64,000 bases of DNA from Arbacia lixula (lineage: Eukaryota > Echinodermata > Echinoidea > Arbacioida > Arbaciidae): assembly GCA_963669155.1 (NCBI GenBank), contig OZ022597.1:5177965-5241964 (forward strand), read 5' to 3'. A program made the position numbers and the translations under genes. Positions 33,168 through 45,227 of the stretch are shown here, one piece after another. The notes beneath the pieces were generated by a model, which was given only the letters and a program-made list of their open reading frames with translations, was not told the origin of the DNA and ran no database searches. How positions within the stretch are numbered: position 1 is the first letter of the stretch; each line of letters opens with the position of its first letter.

Positions 33168-33195
33168 CTTACTTATACATAGGAATTGGGAAGGT

Positions 33196-35529
33196 ATAGC
33201 ATAATTGATTAAAATAAAATATAACCAAAAGAAAACAACTTTATTTTTTAGTACGCCTCAGATAACCTGTGTAAGGCCGAGATCTTCTAAAAAAGGGGGA
33301 TGGGGTGAATCACCCCCGCCCTAAGATTTCAGCCATCAATCCCCCCCCCCCCCCCCCCCCGGTCACAGAACAGAAAAAAAAACCGGTCTGGTTAGCCCAC
33401 AACATATGGGAGAGCAGCTCGTAAGTGATGTTACAAAATTTAAAAATGGGTGCATTGATGAAATGTCATGAAACCTCCTTAAAAAATACATCATTTTTCA
33501 GCTTGATTCAGTCTTTGTAATTAAAATGTTTTTAACACCGGCACCGTGTATTCAGTTCGCAAAATTGACTGCGGCTATGCTTTGCTTGTGGTTCGTGCAG
33601 AGTTCAACAGAATAGACCCTATCACAACTCCCCCCCCCCCCCCCCTGACTGCATAGTAACGCGTTATTTTATGCACCTCTATCTAGTCGTTCATATTCAA
33701 TGGGTGGAACGCACTTTGAATCTATTTTCGCTGCTTCCACTAATAACGTATTATTTGGAAAACATACATAACATTTGCATACATAACGAAATGACCTAGA
33801 TGTATTTGGTTTGGTCAGGGATGTGTTATGGAAGGATATGAAGCAACTTTCTTCCTTTGAACCCATGTGCCAAGCCGCTGAAAAGTTATGTGTTCTCAAC
33901 AGGTGCTGTTCAGGTGTTTGAACAATTATGAATATGATTGTGTGGCAACGGCTTCTTGGAGAGAACAAAAGAAATGTACAGTCTCATTTCGCTTATCCCA
34001 TTCTGTTAATAGCATTAATACTTCTATGAGCATAACAGGTATCAGCAAACACAAATAAACAAGTTTTTCAAGTGAAATATCTCTGTTTCACGCAAACACA
34101 CACAAACGCCGTTAATGATAATACATAATACACAGCTTAATATATCATTTTGAGAGTGGTTGAATCCCCCAAATGCACAAGTTGTCGGAAAGTGAAGAAA
34201 TTGGCCCATTTTGTAAGTAATACAAATAGCTTATATGTCCGATTTTTAATGATTACTCAATACTTTTCGAAACAAAAGCAGAGTAAAAGATCTGTCATTA
34301 TCTGCCGTTAACTTTCTTAAAGTTTGCAAACAAATTTGTCAAAAACAAAACGTCTACAGACAAATGGGAAATTAAAGAAATTTCTTTTCAAGTTGACATC
34401 AGCTAAATGTCGGCACGGCACATGGAACATCAAGGCATTGTCATGATTATGGAATGCTTTTGACATTCATGAGCACGCTTTAGAACCAATACAGATGTTT
34501 GAATATATTATGCTCGAGTTTCTACTCCTTCGTAACACCTCCCTGGTTTGGTCTACAAAAGGGATATTTGTACACTGCTTTCAAACGTTGCGGGCAATGT
34601 GATTCTACATACCCTGGTTTGTACATTTATTTTTAATGTCGGCCTGCCAGAAGGATTGCACCGCACGTGATTATTGCATAAGCATATTTTATTTCACCCT
34701 CCCACCCTGTACATCGATTCTATATGCAATTAATCGTGTGCCAAAGCAGTTACTTCACTCCTGCTTCACTTATCCCTGGTTTCACCAAGGATATCTGAAG
34801 CGGAGCTTGGTTCTTCTTCTTCTTCGGGTTAATCTGCCTCCTTCAATCCTGAAGATTCTTGGTTTTACTAAGGCGTGGCGGTAGATGGAATCCTTTTATC
34901 TTTTTCTATGTTGCATTGGTATTTCCTTATTCCTTTGACTCTATTGAGCATTTGGTGCTTAATATGTTTGAAGAATGCACTGTTAGATGCGTCACTAGCC
35001 ATGCAAGCCTCGTGTTAAGAACCGTGTGTGTACACGTCTACTTATCGATTGAGTGTTTGCTTGGCTAGACATTGCATACACAGCATTCTGTACCAATGCC
35101 CATGTGTGTGTGTGTGTGTGTGTGTAACATATCGCTTTAGCTCTATGGTGTGTAATGATAAGTATAATCGAGTTCTTGGAAGTGGGCCAGTTCAACCTTT
35201 CCGTACCGCACTCTGATTGGTCACTTTATGTGGGTGTGTGGTGGGCTCGTCATGTATGTCTTGGCTGCATGCCAAGATCGAGAGAAACTCCGAGTAAAAC
35301 GTGGCGGTCGTCGTCGTCAAAACAAATAGGATGAGAAACAATGTAGGCATTTACTCTTGCGCCTCACCTGAACCTTCCATGTTCTAAATATGGAACAAGC
35401 TATGTAAGCATGGACCTTTGCTAGTAGGTCCATGATGTAAGTAAGTAATTACAGCTGCTGCCAAGTCGTTAACGTATTCCGTCGATGTTTATAATATTAA
35501 AAAAAAATGAACAAAATGTCTTCCAGCCG
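33196..35529. other. Intergenic, no supported gene
   Basis: Contains C runs at 33341-33360 and 33631-33645, a partial family-F MITE at about 33645-33790, and a (GT)n at about 35103-35126. Small open frames such as 34636..34884 have no support. Confidence 0.4.
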
Positions 35530-35979
35530 TTACACTCAAGAAAATTGCGTGGCCAGGCCGGGCTGGGCCAGGCCGCGCATTTCCCCGCTGTGGGTGGTAG
35601 CGTGGCCTGGCCGCGCAATTTGTGCGTTCACACTATACAGCGAAAATGCGTGGCCAGGCCACTGACATCAACCCACCGTGCGAGGCGCACTGCACGTAAA
35701 CAAAAGGTTGAGCATAATGACGTCATCTGACATCAGCGGAATTTGCATAACCGGCCGCGCTTTCGGCCCGGCCTGGCCTCGTTTGTGTTCATACTACGAA
35801 AATTGCGTGGCCGGGCCGTACTCAGACTACCTCCTGAGCTGGTCTCAGTACGGCCCGGCCCGGCCCGGCCCGGCCTGGCCTTTTCGCATTTTTTTGTGTT
35901 TACACTACAGAAATTGCGCGGCCTGGCCTAGCCCGGCCCGGCCCGGCCCGGCCTGGCCACGCAATTTTCTTGAGTGTAA
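35530..35979. mobile_element. 450-bp GGCC-rich foldback MITE
   Basis: Both ends are the same ~34-bp sequence inverted: TTACACTCAAGAAAATTGCG at the left and CGCAATTTTCTTGAGTGTAA at the right. Inside are repeated sub-blocks, each with a TTYACACTAC-like motif, then GAAAATTGCGTGGCC and GGCCCGGCC tandem runs. It is a GC island in AT-rich DNA. Open frames 35485..35730 and 35678..36112 are artefacts. Confidence 0.9.
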
Positions 35980-36029
35980 ATGGGGTCCTTGTCTTACCTT
36001 CCGTCGCAAGCAAACCAAAAAGGGGAGCG

Positions 36030-36240
36030 AAACCATGCTAATAGATCATTTTCGTTATGTATGCAAATATTATTCACGTAGTTCAAACAATACGTTACAA
36101 ATGCCATGGTAACGTTACTAATAGTAAAGCTTGTCCGAGATCTGTCAAGTAGCAACAACTAATTGAATACGTAATAATATGTCACCAGGTAGTTAGGAGG
36201 AAAGGTGTGCGTACATTACGAAAATAGCTTATTGATATGT
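36030..36240. mobile_element. Family-F MITE fragment
   Basis: Contains TTTTCGTTATGTATGCAAA, AGCTTGTCCGAG and TAGTTAGGAGGAAAGG, the inverted counterparts of family-F internal blocks at 26414-26984. Confidence 0.55.
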
Positions 36241-37700
36241 ATTGTAGTTGTGTAAAAGTAGATGAAATAAAGAAACATATTGCGAAAAGCTTGAGAAATA
36301 TAAGATTATTTAAAAGGAGGTTGCACATTGTTTCCAATCACAATTTACCTTCAAGGGCAATTCTATAGGACTGCAATGACGCATACGGGATTTTCAAACA
36401 TAAACAAGATACTTTCTGAATAAGCCATTTCGCAATTTCGATTGCGCATGAGCAGATTATTGCTTTTAGTAAATGACCTCAGGTCAATTTCCGAACTCAC
36501 AGAGTAAAATGGGAATTCATTAGATAGTCGACCATATTTCAGTCTAGTATCATGCAAATATGGCAACAGCTATTCAGCTCTGAGAAGGTAGTGAAAGAAC
36601 ATTCCACCATGTGCATCTGCTTTTATTGTTGTTCCGGGCACACTGTAAAATGTCTCCATCATCCAACACAACCTTATATGAAAAACAATCACAGTGAGCA
36701 GTTTAGTAGTATTTATTCAGTGCATTGTCCGACCGTAGTGTAATTACGAAATTGTCTATTTGCATGGGATGGGTGGGTGCAATTCTTGCAATATGTCCAA
36801 TTTTTCTCGAACTTTTGCTAGTTTGTTTTTGTGATATTTCCCTTCATCCAGTTTAACTTTTCATCCCCCGCTCAACTCCCATTGATTTATCACACATTTC
36901 ATGAATCGATGGTACAAATTCAGCATATTCAATTATTCATTGTATCAAAAGTACACTTACAACATTACATAAAGCAAAGAAAAACAATTATACAATTGAA
37001 AGTTGCATAAAAAACTGGGTTAACCCAGGCACATAAAGTCTATTCCTTGAATTTATTACTTACACACCAAGCTTTTACCCTAAGACCCAGATTGCTTACA
37101 GTACATGGAATTCTGACAATAATAGAAAAAAACAACGTTATAGTTACAAATTGCTAAAAAAAAAAAAAAATGTGTTTCCAAACCCTTTCTGAAGCATTAA
37201 ATGTCTTAATATTTTATTGTAAGCAATAAATCGCTTTTTAATGTTTTGAAGCAGATACTGTACAGGTCGTATAATTGGCCAAAGTGCGAGAAACTGAATA
37301 TGATCATAATATTCTTTGCAATTAAACTCTTGTCAAGTTATTAGGTTTCCGCTATACGTGGCCTACTTACTATCATTCCGCTTTACATATGAATATGTCT
37401 GTGTCATTCGAGATGTCACCGTTTAGTTATCAAGGGAAAACCTCAAATTGTATGGTTTGATACCCAGTATTTCTTACAGGTCGACATCTTTGCTAATTGC
37501 ACAACATCTGCTGCGCTTCATTATCATAAAAATATCAGCAAAGAAACAAAATCAATACATAATATTTATACTAGGTGTTAAAAAGATGTGGACACTTATA
37601 TTTTTAAAAATAAAAGGGATGTCAATTTTTTTAGAAAAAGGATTTGTGATATTTCATCGAGTACTTTTCTTGAAACAATCTTGTAAATGTTAATGCGATT
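36241..37700. other. AT-rich intergenic, no gene seen
   Basis: Contains an A run near 37155 and no convincing exon. Confidence 0.4.
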
Positions 37701-37704
37701 TTTT

Positions 37705-37960
37705 ACTTTTGGACAAATTTGGACAAAAAATTTGAGTGTATCATATTATTAATTCAGAACACAACAATGGCCATTGTACATCACACATGTCAACCCACAA
37801 CCTCTTTTCTGCCAGAAGCATTGTGCATTATTAATGATACTGTGAAGGAAGTTGCTAGTGGATTAACGGGCGTGATACACAATGGTCATTGTTGTGTTCT
37901 GAAATTATTATCCGATACACACACATTTTAGGTTCAAATTTGTCCTAAAGTGAAAGTCTC
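37705..37960. mobile_element. Palindromic MITE
   Basis: The inner arms AGAACACAACAATGGCCATT and AATGGTCATTGTTGTGTTCT are inverted; so are outer blocks (GGACAAATTTGG at ~37711 and CAAATTTGTCC ending near 37945). About 235 bp in all. The open frame 37719..37931 lies within it and is rejected. Confidence 0.8.
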
Positions 37961-38557
37961 ATTAAATATTTACAAGATTTTTAAAAAAAATGATAATGAA
38001 TGAAATGTCACGAAACGTCCTTCTTAAAAAAATACTTGCCTTGACTTTGTGATATGTCAATATCAGCTTGATTCGAGTAATAATATATTCATTATTTTTC
38101 AAAAGTGTCAAAAGTGTTTTTAACACATAGTATAATATTGAGTGACGTGAATGCAGTTGGTTATAGACAGAAATGTTTTTCCGTCAAAATGTATGTTATG
38201 ACTGTCAGTGGGTGACCTAGTCTATATCTCATTTTGCACTTTTCTGTATAATATGGTTCATCTTGTGCGTGTTCCCGGGGTTCATAACATCGCATTTCCC
38301 CCCATTTTATATTGGCACGCACTTTCAGTTATTGCAGGCCACAACGGAATCACAAAAGAAATTTAATGCATGTATCACTTAAGTCACCAATGACAATTCT
38401 AGTATTAAGTTGCACACGGTTAGCCCGGTATAACACAATGTTGATTAACTGCGTGTTTGACCTATTGCTTAAAAGGACATTTCGCGTAAGTACTAGGTGT
38501 TAAAATAAATATGGAATTTTGAATGAACAAAAATTAATGTATTCAAACACATTACGA

Positions 38558-38725
38558 CAACTGATTTTAAACAATGCGGGTAGAGCAAGCAGCGGTGATC
38601 ACAGCGGGACTCTAATTGGGAGTGTCTGACACTAGCCCGCTAGACAATATCAGACCGGTAAATATTTTGACAGGAGTGATTTTGTCTTGACAACATGCTA
38701 ATATGACGACACCACTTCGGTACGC
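38558..38725. repeat. Relative of the 25.7-kb palindromic repeat
   Basis: Shares GGGACTCTAATTGGGA, ACACTAGCCCG, and ATATGACGACACCACTTCGG with 25730-25915. Confidence 0.75.
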
Positions 38726-38984
38726 TTTACAGTGCGTGTGTGGGAAAATTAACGTTTGGTATCAAATATGGCGGTCGGCAGATGCGCGGCGCCGTGGTTC
38801 CGCAGAATATAAAAACAAATCGATTGTCTGCTCATTAAGTGTGGAATGTCACCACTGCTGTTATACTGATGCAAGGCCGGGGTTTGTTGACCTACAAACC
38901 ATACGAAGTATATCAGTTAAGTCTAGTCGGAGCTTTTGTAAATAGTATACATTGCCGTCCATAACAGGGCTGTATTCCAAACCT

Positions 38985-39260
38985 ACCTTGCTTAATACAA
39001 TGGGCCGTATGCGTACAAAATTAACAAGAAACAAATTTCGTAATGTTTCATAACTTTCCCCTAAGTTCGAAGTAACACGGAAGTATAATCACCTTTATCT
39101 AATGATTCGGTTCCATGACTCGGCTTCATGACTCAGTTTCACTCGGTTTCACTAAATCTGTTAGTTGTCACTATTCGGACAAACTTCAGACATGTTTGGG
39201 GGTCCCCTTAGTAACACATTGTTTGGCAGACATACATAAAATGTGGTAAACAAAAGTGGT
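38985..39260. mobile_element. Family-F MITE fragment
   Basis: Contains CATAACTTTCC, GAAGTAACACGG, GTTAGTTGTCACTATTCGGA and TAACACATTGTTTGG, all matching family-F internal sequence with substitutions. Confidence 0.6.
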
Positions 39261-39690
39261 ATTTTGATTTTGATACCCGATGGTCACAATGACTCACAAT
39301 GCCAGTAATATTTATCGTAAACTTGGAAAAAAAAATCTTGGTAGCTCTTAGTATATGGCAACAATGCATTTTGCTGACATTATTTGTCGACATTATTTGT
39401 ACATTTTGACTCTTTTTGTTTGTATATATGTTCTCCTTATCCATAGTTTGATACTGTCACTCGTAAGTGAGTGTATATGTTCGTGTGGATGCATGTGAGT
39501 GTGAAGGTGCTTGTGCAGGTGTGGGCGTTGGTGTGTGTATGAGTGCTCAATTTGGGGATATACCGTACCTAATTAACGAATAGCTGGTACCCTTTAATCA
39601 GATTTCCATCAACATTATTCATCTGATTTAACTACTAGCATCTTTTGTCAGTACACACACTTTATTTATGATTTGTATTTTTGTATACAG

Positions 39691-39875
39691 ATGTGAACTC
39701 CCAAGAAAACATCTACCAACTCACCCATCAGAGCAATGGAACGTCTAGCAGTGACTGCATCATTACGTACAAACTAGGACAAACCATTAAGGTGTTGGAC
39801 ATTCTTATGGGGGATGAAGCGAGTGGCTTTTCTCAACTCGCGTGCAGTACGCAGGGTGGAGCTTGCAACGGATGA
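39691..39875 (+). CDS. Candidate terminal exon, unrecognised
   Basis: The pyrimidine-rich acceptor TTTGTATTTTTGTATACAG is followed by AT plus 60 codons to a TGA at 39873-39875. The peptide begins VNSQENIYQLTHQSNGTSSS and later has KLGQTIKVLDILMGDEASG; it is polar, has one Asn-Gly-Thr glycosylation sequon and four Cys, and no membrane helix. Composition is coding-like. There is no in-frame ATG at its head, so it would be an internal or last exon of a gene whose other exons I could not find. AATAAA near 41387 could end its transcript. Confidence 0.35.
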
Positions 39876-40465
39876 GACATATTAGATTGTGCGCGCTCTA
39901 GAAGATGGCTTGAAAATCTAGACGCTCATCCACCCCCAGAGGAACATGGAATGGGCTGCATGGAGGGTGAAGCTGTTTGAATCGCTTGTAAGCATGCATT
40001 TACTCGATGCTATGTCGAAACAAGGATGTTTAAGTACATGGATATCCATCCCAAACAAGGTTTGATTCCGCCACTTGATATTCATGACTAGCAGCTGCTC
40101 TCAACAATAAGATGCATATACGCGATTGCGTCACGTTCACCTGGATTTTATAATAGGTCATACACATACATTTCAGCTTTCGCTGCTGAACTTTTAATTT
40201 TGTCACGAAGTGCTTGTTATGTAGTTGATAAGGACAAGGGAATACAAAATTTGATACTTAGTGGAGAGATCATTGAGCAGCCCACGTAGAGGTCAGAAAA
40301 CGCGGGCGTAAAAGCTGACCTTTACTTCCCGGATCAAACTGCGCACTGCGATGCGCACTGGATCGGCCCGAATCCGAGTAGAAACATGATTGGAGAGAGG
40401 GTCGTCTGAACGCTGATTCTGTCGTTATCGGGATTCGCCAGAATCATGATTCTGGCGTTGATCGC
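39876..40465. other. Possible 3' UTR or intergenic DNA
   Basis: Unique sequence after the candidate terminal exon; contains GATTCTGTCGTTATCGGGAT and an inverted-looking CCAGAATCATGATTCTGGC perfect palindrome near 40438-40456. Confidence 0.35.
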
Positions 40466-40870
40466 ATGAACGCAACCATGGTGAACCCCACAGCTTGTCC
40501 GAGGTTTGCCCGAGTAGCAACAACTAATAGATTATGCTAAATATGTTACTCATTGTGGATAATTGGCTAGTTATAATCGTTTGTCTCGCAATGTGTGGTA
40601 AACGGAATTGAAAAGGATCACGACGTTTCGTGATACAAAAATGCAATCAGTAGGGGTTTAATACCCTTATGGTCAGTGCAGCGCACCAACCGGAACCTGC
40701 TCATAAATGGTCCAATACTAATGGCCGGCGTATCCGGGGACTTAACCAACAATAGACTGCTGATGCGGCTCGCATCGTCCGGACGAAAGCAGCGGCGCAC
40801 AAAACGTCGTGATCTTTTTCGATTCCGTTTACCATACGTTGCGAGACAAACGATAAATGTCGTTTTTCAC
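40466..40870. mobile_element. Palindromic element (family-F related)
   Basis: The left arm at about 40573-40628 (AATCGTTTGTCTCGCAA ... GGATCACGACGTTTCGTG) is mirrored at about 40797-40857 (AAAACGTCGTGATC ... TTGCGAGACAAACGAT). The flank 40480-40530 resembles family F. Open frames on both strands here (40618..40966) are rejected. Confidence 0.75.
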
Positions 40871-41839
40871 TCAGTGGTACGTCGCTCAAGTGGCGGCTTT
40901 AAATTTGGTAACAAGTTTGTAAACATACATGCACGGTATCTTTCTACGTATATTTATGTTGCATAGGTATTTACTCCAATAGTATTGATATTAGCTCCTT
41001 GTGAACATGATGAATACATACTCTTTCGTTTCTAAAATCGTGCTGTTTGCCAGATCATTCCATCATTTTTGTTACCACTTGGATGCCGTGTTGTGATCAC
41101 ATCGACCAGAATGTGGTCTTAGCTAGAGAGCAAGTTTAAAAGTGTATAGGATTGAAGTGTACACGAAATAGCGGTCACCGTGCTATTTATGAGGCTGTTG
41201 TTACACTGTGAAGTTACAGGCTCATTGTTTCACATAACGAAAACTTCTATCTTCATTGATGAAGAGAGGATGCCTTGTTATGGGCTTATATGTTAACATC
41301 TGGCGGAGGTACACCGCTAGTGTAATTAAGGTGATGAGGCTTGCAGACGAGTTTGAGCACGAATATGTACGTTTAATGCTCATGAATAAACTTGTTCGAA
41401 CCCCTTTATAGCGTGATGTACTGTCATTGTTTTATTTATACCCACACCATATCAGCAATTATTACACATGAAAGCCAGTTTTTCGATACAATAAAACCTT
41501 GTTCCAATTATCCTTCCAGAGGTTTGCTTGCTGGCATGCAATATTGTTAGCATATTAGCTGCCCTATGTATTTTATGTTACCAGTATCAATGGGGAAAAT
41601 GAGTGCATTATTGTTACAATATTCAACTCTCGCCATGACAATTGCGCATTGGGTTGATTTCGCGCGCGCATTTTTTACATGCGCGAGGCAGATTTGAGAA
41701 ACCCCTGTTTCTCTTTATTTTTTCAAATTGAACCCATTGCTGTTCTCGTGGAAAGTAGTTTGAATGTATAATAATATTGGATTTCTTTCGTGGTATATCA
41801 GATCTATCACTCAAGTGCATACAATATTATCTAAGTATA

Positions 41840-41935
41840 TAATAATACATAGAATTTATATAGCGCACTTTCCATCTTAATTAGATGCTCAAAGCGCTTA
41901 AAAAAATCAATACAGGTATGAACTTAAAAAGTTAA
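41840..41935. repeat. Short dispersed repeat, TATATAGCGCACTTTCCA type
   Basis: Contains TATATAGCGCACTTTCCATC and GATGCTCAAAGCGCTTAAAA, a pairing that recurs in dispersed repeats of many marine animals (knowledge-based; only one copy is visible here). Confidence 0.5.
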
Positions 41936-42348
41936 AACATATATGGTTGTATGTCAAAAAGCACCATTATACAGGTATGTATATTGTGTAGTACTGTACT
42001 ACCCGTTTAAATCATACCAAGGTTGTCATGTCATGTTAACACACACGTAAGTGCGAGTATATATAGTAATATATATTACTATATAGTAATACTGTATATA
42101 GCTCACAGTTACAAGTTTAATACAGCTTTCGGCTGTATAAACAAACATATGCGTTCAAACTCAATATCAATCATTTCTAGCGAACATCATAAACATAGAA
42201 AAAATTAGGTACGAGAAATACTTCGGAATAAATGACTATGTATACTCCAAAGTGGTTTAACTCGCTCGTCTGTGGGCTGTCTGTACTATGGGTATGCTTG
42301 TTCGGTTGATGTGATATGTGTGTAGTGCGTGTGATAAGGGATGTGCAG

Positions 42349-42349
<1 letters not shown>

Positions 42350-42395
<46 letters not shown>
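42350..42395. repeat. (TA)n microsatellite
   Basis: About 40 bp of TA; a second (TA)n lies at about 42588-42618. Confidence 0.95.
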
Positions 42396-42398
<3 letters not shown>

Positions 42399-42618
42399 GA
42401 AGGCTATCTTGGTGTTGTATAGAGTGCTCGATATCACGAAGACAGAGCGAAGGACACACACGTGGACTACAGGTTCATCGTTGATTATATAATATCATGT
42501 TGCCTGATGATCGCACCATGCGTGAAACTGAGTAACAATTGAGCAACCATGAGTCTATAGTTTACGTGTGTGTAACTGTGTATGATGTTAATATATATAT
42601 ATATATATATATATATAG

Positions 42619-43517
42619 GAAAAAATAATAAATTAAACTCAGTGGAACACTTGAATCTCATGGGATTTTTTTGTTCTATTTTGTTCTATCGGTTTCGCAC
42701 AAACCTCTTCAAAAAAGTAAATGAAGTTAAACATGATGTTGAGGATGAAGGATCAGAACATATAAATTGTCTTGGTTACGCGTCTAGCAGAGCGCGTAAA
42801 TAATAATCACAGTAATGTGTTTAATGTTTAATGTTTATTTTCTCATGTCACACTGCCAAAGGGTAGTGAAGAAAAACACATAATACAATGTACATGTACA
42901 GAAATACATGTAGATACACATATATAAAAAAAAAAAAACATATACCACAGCATTGGTGTACAATATAAAAACCAACAACTAATAGATAATATAAATAAAC
43001 AGGAATTCAGTTAATCGCAAATTTAAAATCGATTGCAAATATTAACTTTTGAAAATGCGAAGTACATTGAAATGATTACAGTATTATAATCGGTCGTTAT
43101 TTAACATGTAAAGGAAAGGGGGGGGGGATAGATTCATATTTTATTTTAAACCAGTAATATGAAACCAGCAAACAGAAAACCCCTAGCAGTTTGGCGTTTG
43201 TGCTAGTCTAGCATACATTATGACCGCATGTCTACATGTGGCCGTGCAAAAGCGGTGACTTCTTGATGACAATCAGACAGATTAAAAAGTCTGGAGTACT
43301 TGAGGTGCCACGCACACGCGCACTTCCTGCGACGGGACCGTCTCAGCATAGAGTGCGATGACTCGGTCACGTGTTCTATGAAGTTAGGTTTGGGGAAAAC
43401 TTGAATCATGTGCAGGTACCGGTATGGGTAATTCACATGGTATCTATTTCAAACTTTTGATCGCAATACAAAATCTTGACCTCCCTAATTTTCGGCTGGC
43501 GGCTACAGCCTTGACTT
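42619..43517. other. Intergenic, no gene seen
   Basis: AT-rich DNA with small open frames (for example 42582..42803) lacking support. Confidence 0.4.
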
Positions 43518-43721
43518 GACGTGAATAAAACATTTTATTTACGCCGTTGGCATTTATGGCATTTTGACTTCTCATACGTCACTGGAGGCGTGCGTTTTTT
43601 TTTCAAATTTTCGTCAAAATGACACTTTGTCGCGGCAAACGAATGTGAAATTCGTTTTTAGTGGATAATTTTACATAGATGAATGGGAACTTATTTTTCT
43701 AATTAAGTAACCCTTTAAGGT
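43518..43721. mobile_element. Family-F MITE, right half
   Basis: From GTGAATAAAACATTTTATTT to AAGTAACCCTTTAA it matches the right ~200 bp of the full copy (26785-26984) with few differences. The left half is absent. Confidence 0.85.
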
Positions 43722-43969
43722 GGCCTTCAACCAATCACACAGCTGTGATAAGTAACTGGTAGGGTGTGTAACCACTTGCTCTGTGCCGTAATTTTTCAAA
43801 GGTCACGGATAGTTTAATATGAATATATATGATATAATGTAATAAGTTATATTGCTATTAGAAACATGCACTTATGACATAAAATTACCCTGCTTACCAT
43901 CTTTTGTTCCGTATGCAAGAAATCGTCACTGTCTATTAAATGGGCACATCGATAACTGTTCGGGGAAAA

Positions 43970-43973
<4 letters not shown>

Positions 43974-44000
<27 letters not shown>
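43974..44000. repeat. (GT)n microsatellite
   Basis: Pure GT for about 27 bp. A longer, interrupted (GT)n with a G run follows at 44290-44395. Confidence 0.95.
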
Positions 44001-44289
44001 CAGAAAAGATTTCATTCTTATGGAATTGTTTTATTATCATTTATACATATCTATTAGTATTATAATGATTATTATTTTAGAGGAATATGATTTATAAGTT
44101 GCATATATATTCAGGAGGAATATGGCACATGTACATATTTATATACAAGTGGTAAATCATGCTTTATTGTGTTTATCGAATCAATAGAAATATTACGTTT
44201 ATGTATTTGTTATTGTATGTTATAAAGTGAAATTGTTTATTTTATCATGGGAATGAAATCAAATAAAGAATATGGAAAAACAAAAATAA

Positions 44290-44395
44290 TGTGTGTGTGA
44301 GCATGTGTGTGTGTGTATGCGTGTGTGTGTGTGTGTATGTGTGTGTGTGTGTGTGGTGTGTGGTGTGTGTGTTGGGGGGGGGGGGGGAGGGGCGG
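44290..44395. repeat. Interrupted (GT)n followed by a G run
   Basis: TGTG repeats with ATGC interruptions, then about 14 G. Open frames through it are artefacts, although the frame continuing to 44571 is open and unexplained. Confidence 0.92.
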
Positions 44396-45156
44396 TGCCA
44401 CGCCCGTTACCCTGCGATATTATGATGTGTTCGCCTCCAATCAAAGCCAATACTCATGAAGACCATTGCGTGCCTACGACACAGACTGGCCTGCACGCCA
44501 TCCCTTTCAACGACAGCTCACAGTTTGCTTCATCGACCATTCCTCACCGTACCTCAACCTTACCAGAATGAAGACATCAATATTCTGCAGACATATTTAC
44601 ACTTTACACTTCAGCATTTGTAAACATCCTCACTGACCTACATTTCCTCTCTATGTGTTAACCCCCTGGAACCCGCTCTTGCGTGGCATGGCCGTACTAT
44701 GCCTTCGCGAGGGTATGGCGGGCATGAACGTGCATGGTGTGCAGCGGGTTAACACCCTTATTGAAAAGGGTGGTGTTTATTAAAGGGTGGAAGTGTCGCC
44801 TTGGTTTTTGACGTTTGTGTGAAAAGAGGCAAGATGCTGACGTAATTAGCGACACCTCAACACCTGGCGCTGGTTGTGTGGGAGCGTAGCGCAATGTCGG
44901 GCGGAGTGTGCAGAAACGGGTAGGGTGGTGAAGGGTACAACATGGGAGACCTATTACATGTAAAGTTAAGTCCCAAAATTAAAAGCCCTCTCCTTCTTTT
45001 TTTTTCAAAAACGAGTTGCATTTGATTTTAAAAGCAACTCTGAATCGCTACATATTAGACGCAACTTGCATTATTTTAATCACAGTTTACCTGTTTATTC
45101 ACGACGGCCCTATATAGAGAGATAAAAAGGAAGGTGAAGGGAACATACAAAGACAC
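44396..45156. other. Intergenic, no supported gene
   Basis: Moderately GC-rich DNA around 44640-44940, with inverted short blocks (AACACCCTT/AAGGGTGGTGTT). No coding exon recognised. Confidence 0.35.
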
Positions 45157-45196
45157 ATGTACCTACAAAGAAAGAGAGAGAGAGGGAGAGAGAGAG

Positions 45197-45227
<31 letters not shown>

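Larger units (their letters stand above)
28256..33195. repeat. Three-copy tandem duplication of a >1-kb unit
   Basis: Copy 1 is about 28256-28800, copy 2 about 28910-31425 and copy 3 about 31810-33195. All carry the CGACTTTCCCC... block (28385, 29426, 32333) with TCAGGGTGAAACGTCATCG and GTGCGTCTTCACAGAACCTG. Copies 2 and 3 also share an upstream block (ACGTGTGCATTTGATWTATC at 28927 and 31840) and a downstream block (31001-31425 and 32787-33195). Copy 2 is enlarged by the polypyrimidine tract at 30228-30976 and by unshared DNA at about 29740-30160. Confidence 0.85.

Noticed and set aside
35485..36112. ORFs of 62-144 codons with Ala/Pro/Gly/Arg repeats
   Set aside because: Translations of the GGCC-rich foldback MITE.
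37719..37931. 70-codon ORF
   Set aside because: Entirely inside an inverted-repeat element.
40618..40966. ORFs of 60-96 codons on both strands
   Set aside because: Lie in a palindromic element, so frames on the two strands mirror each other.
44259..44571. GT-repeat ORFs with Val/Cys runs
   Set aside because: Microsatellite translation; the tail after 44400 is open but has no support.
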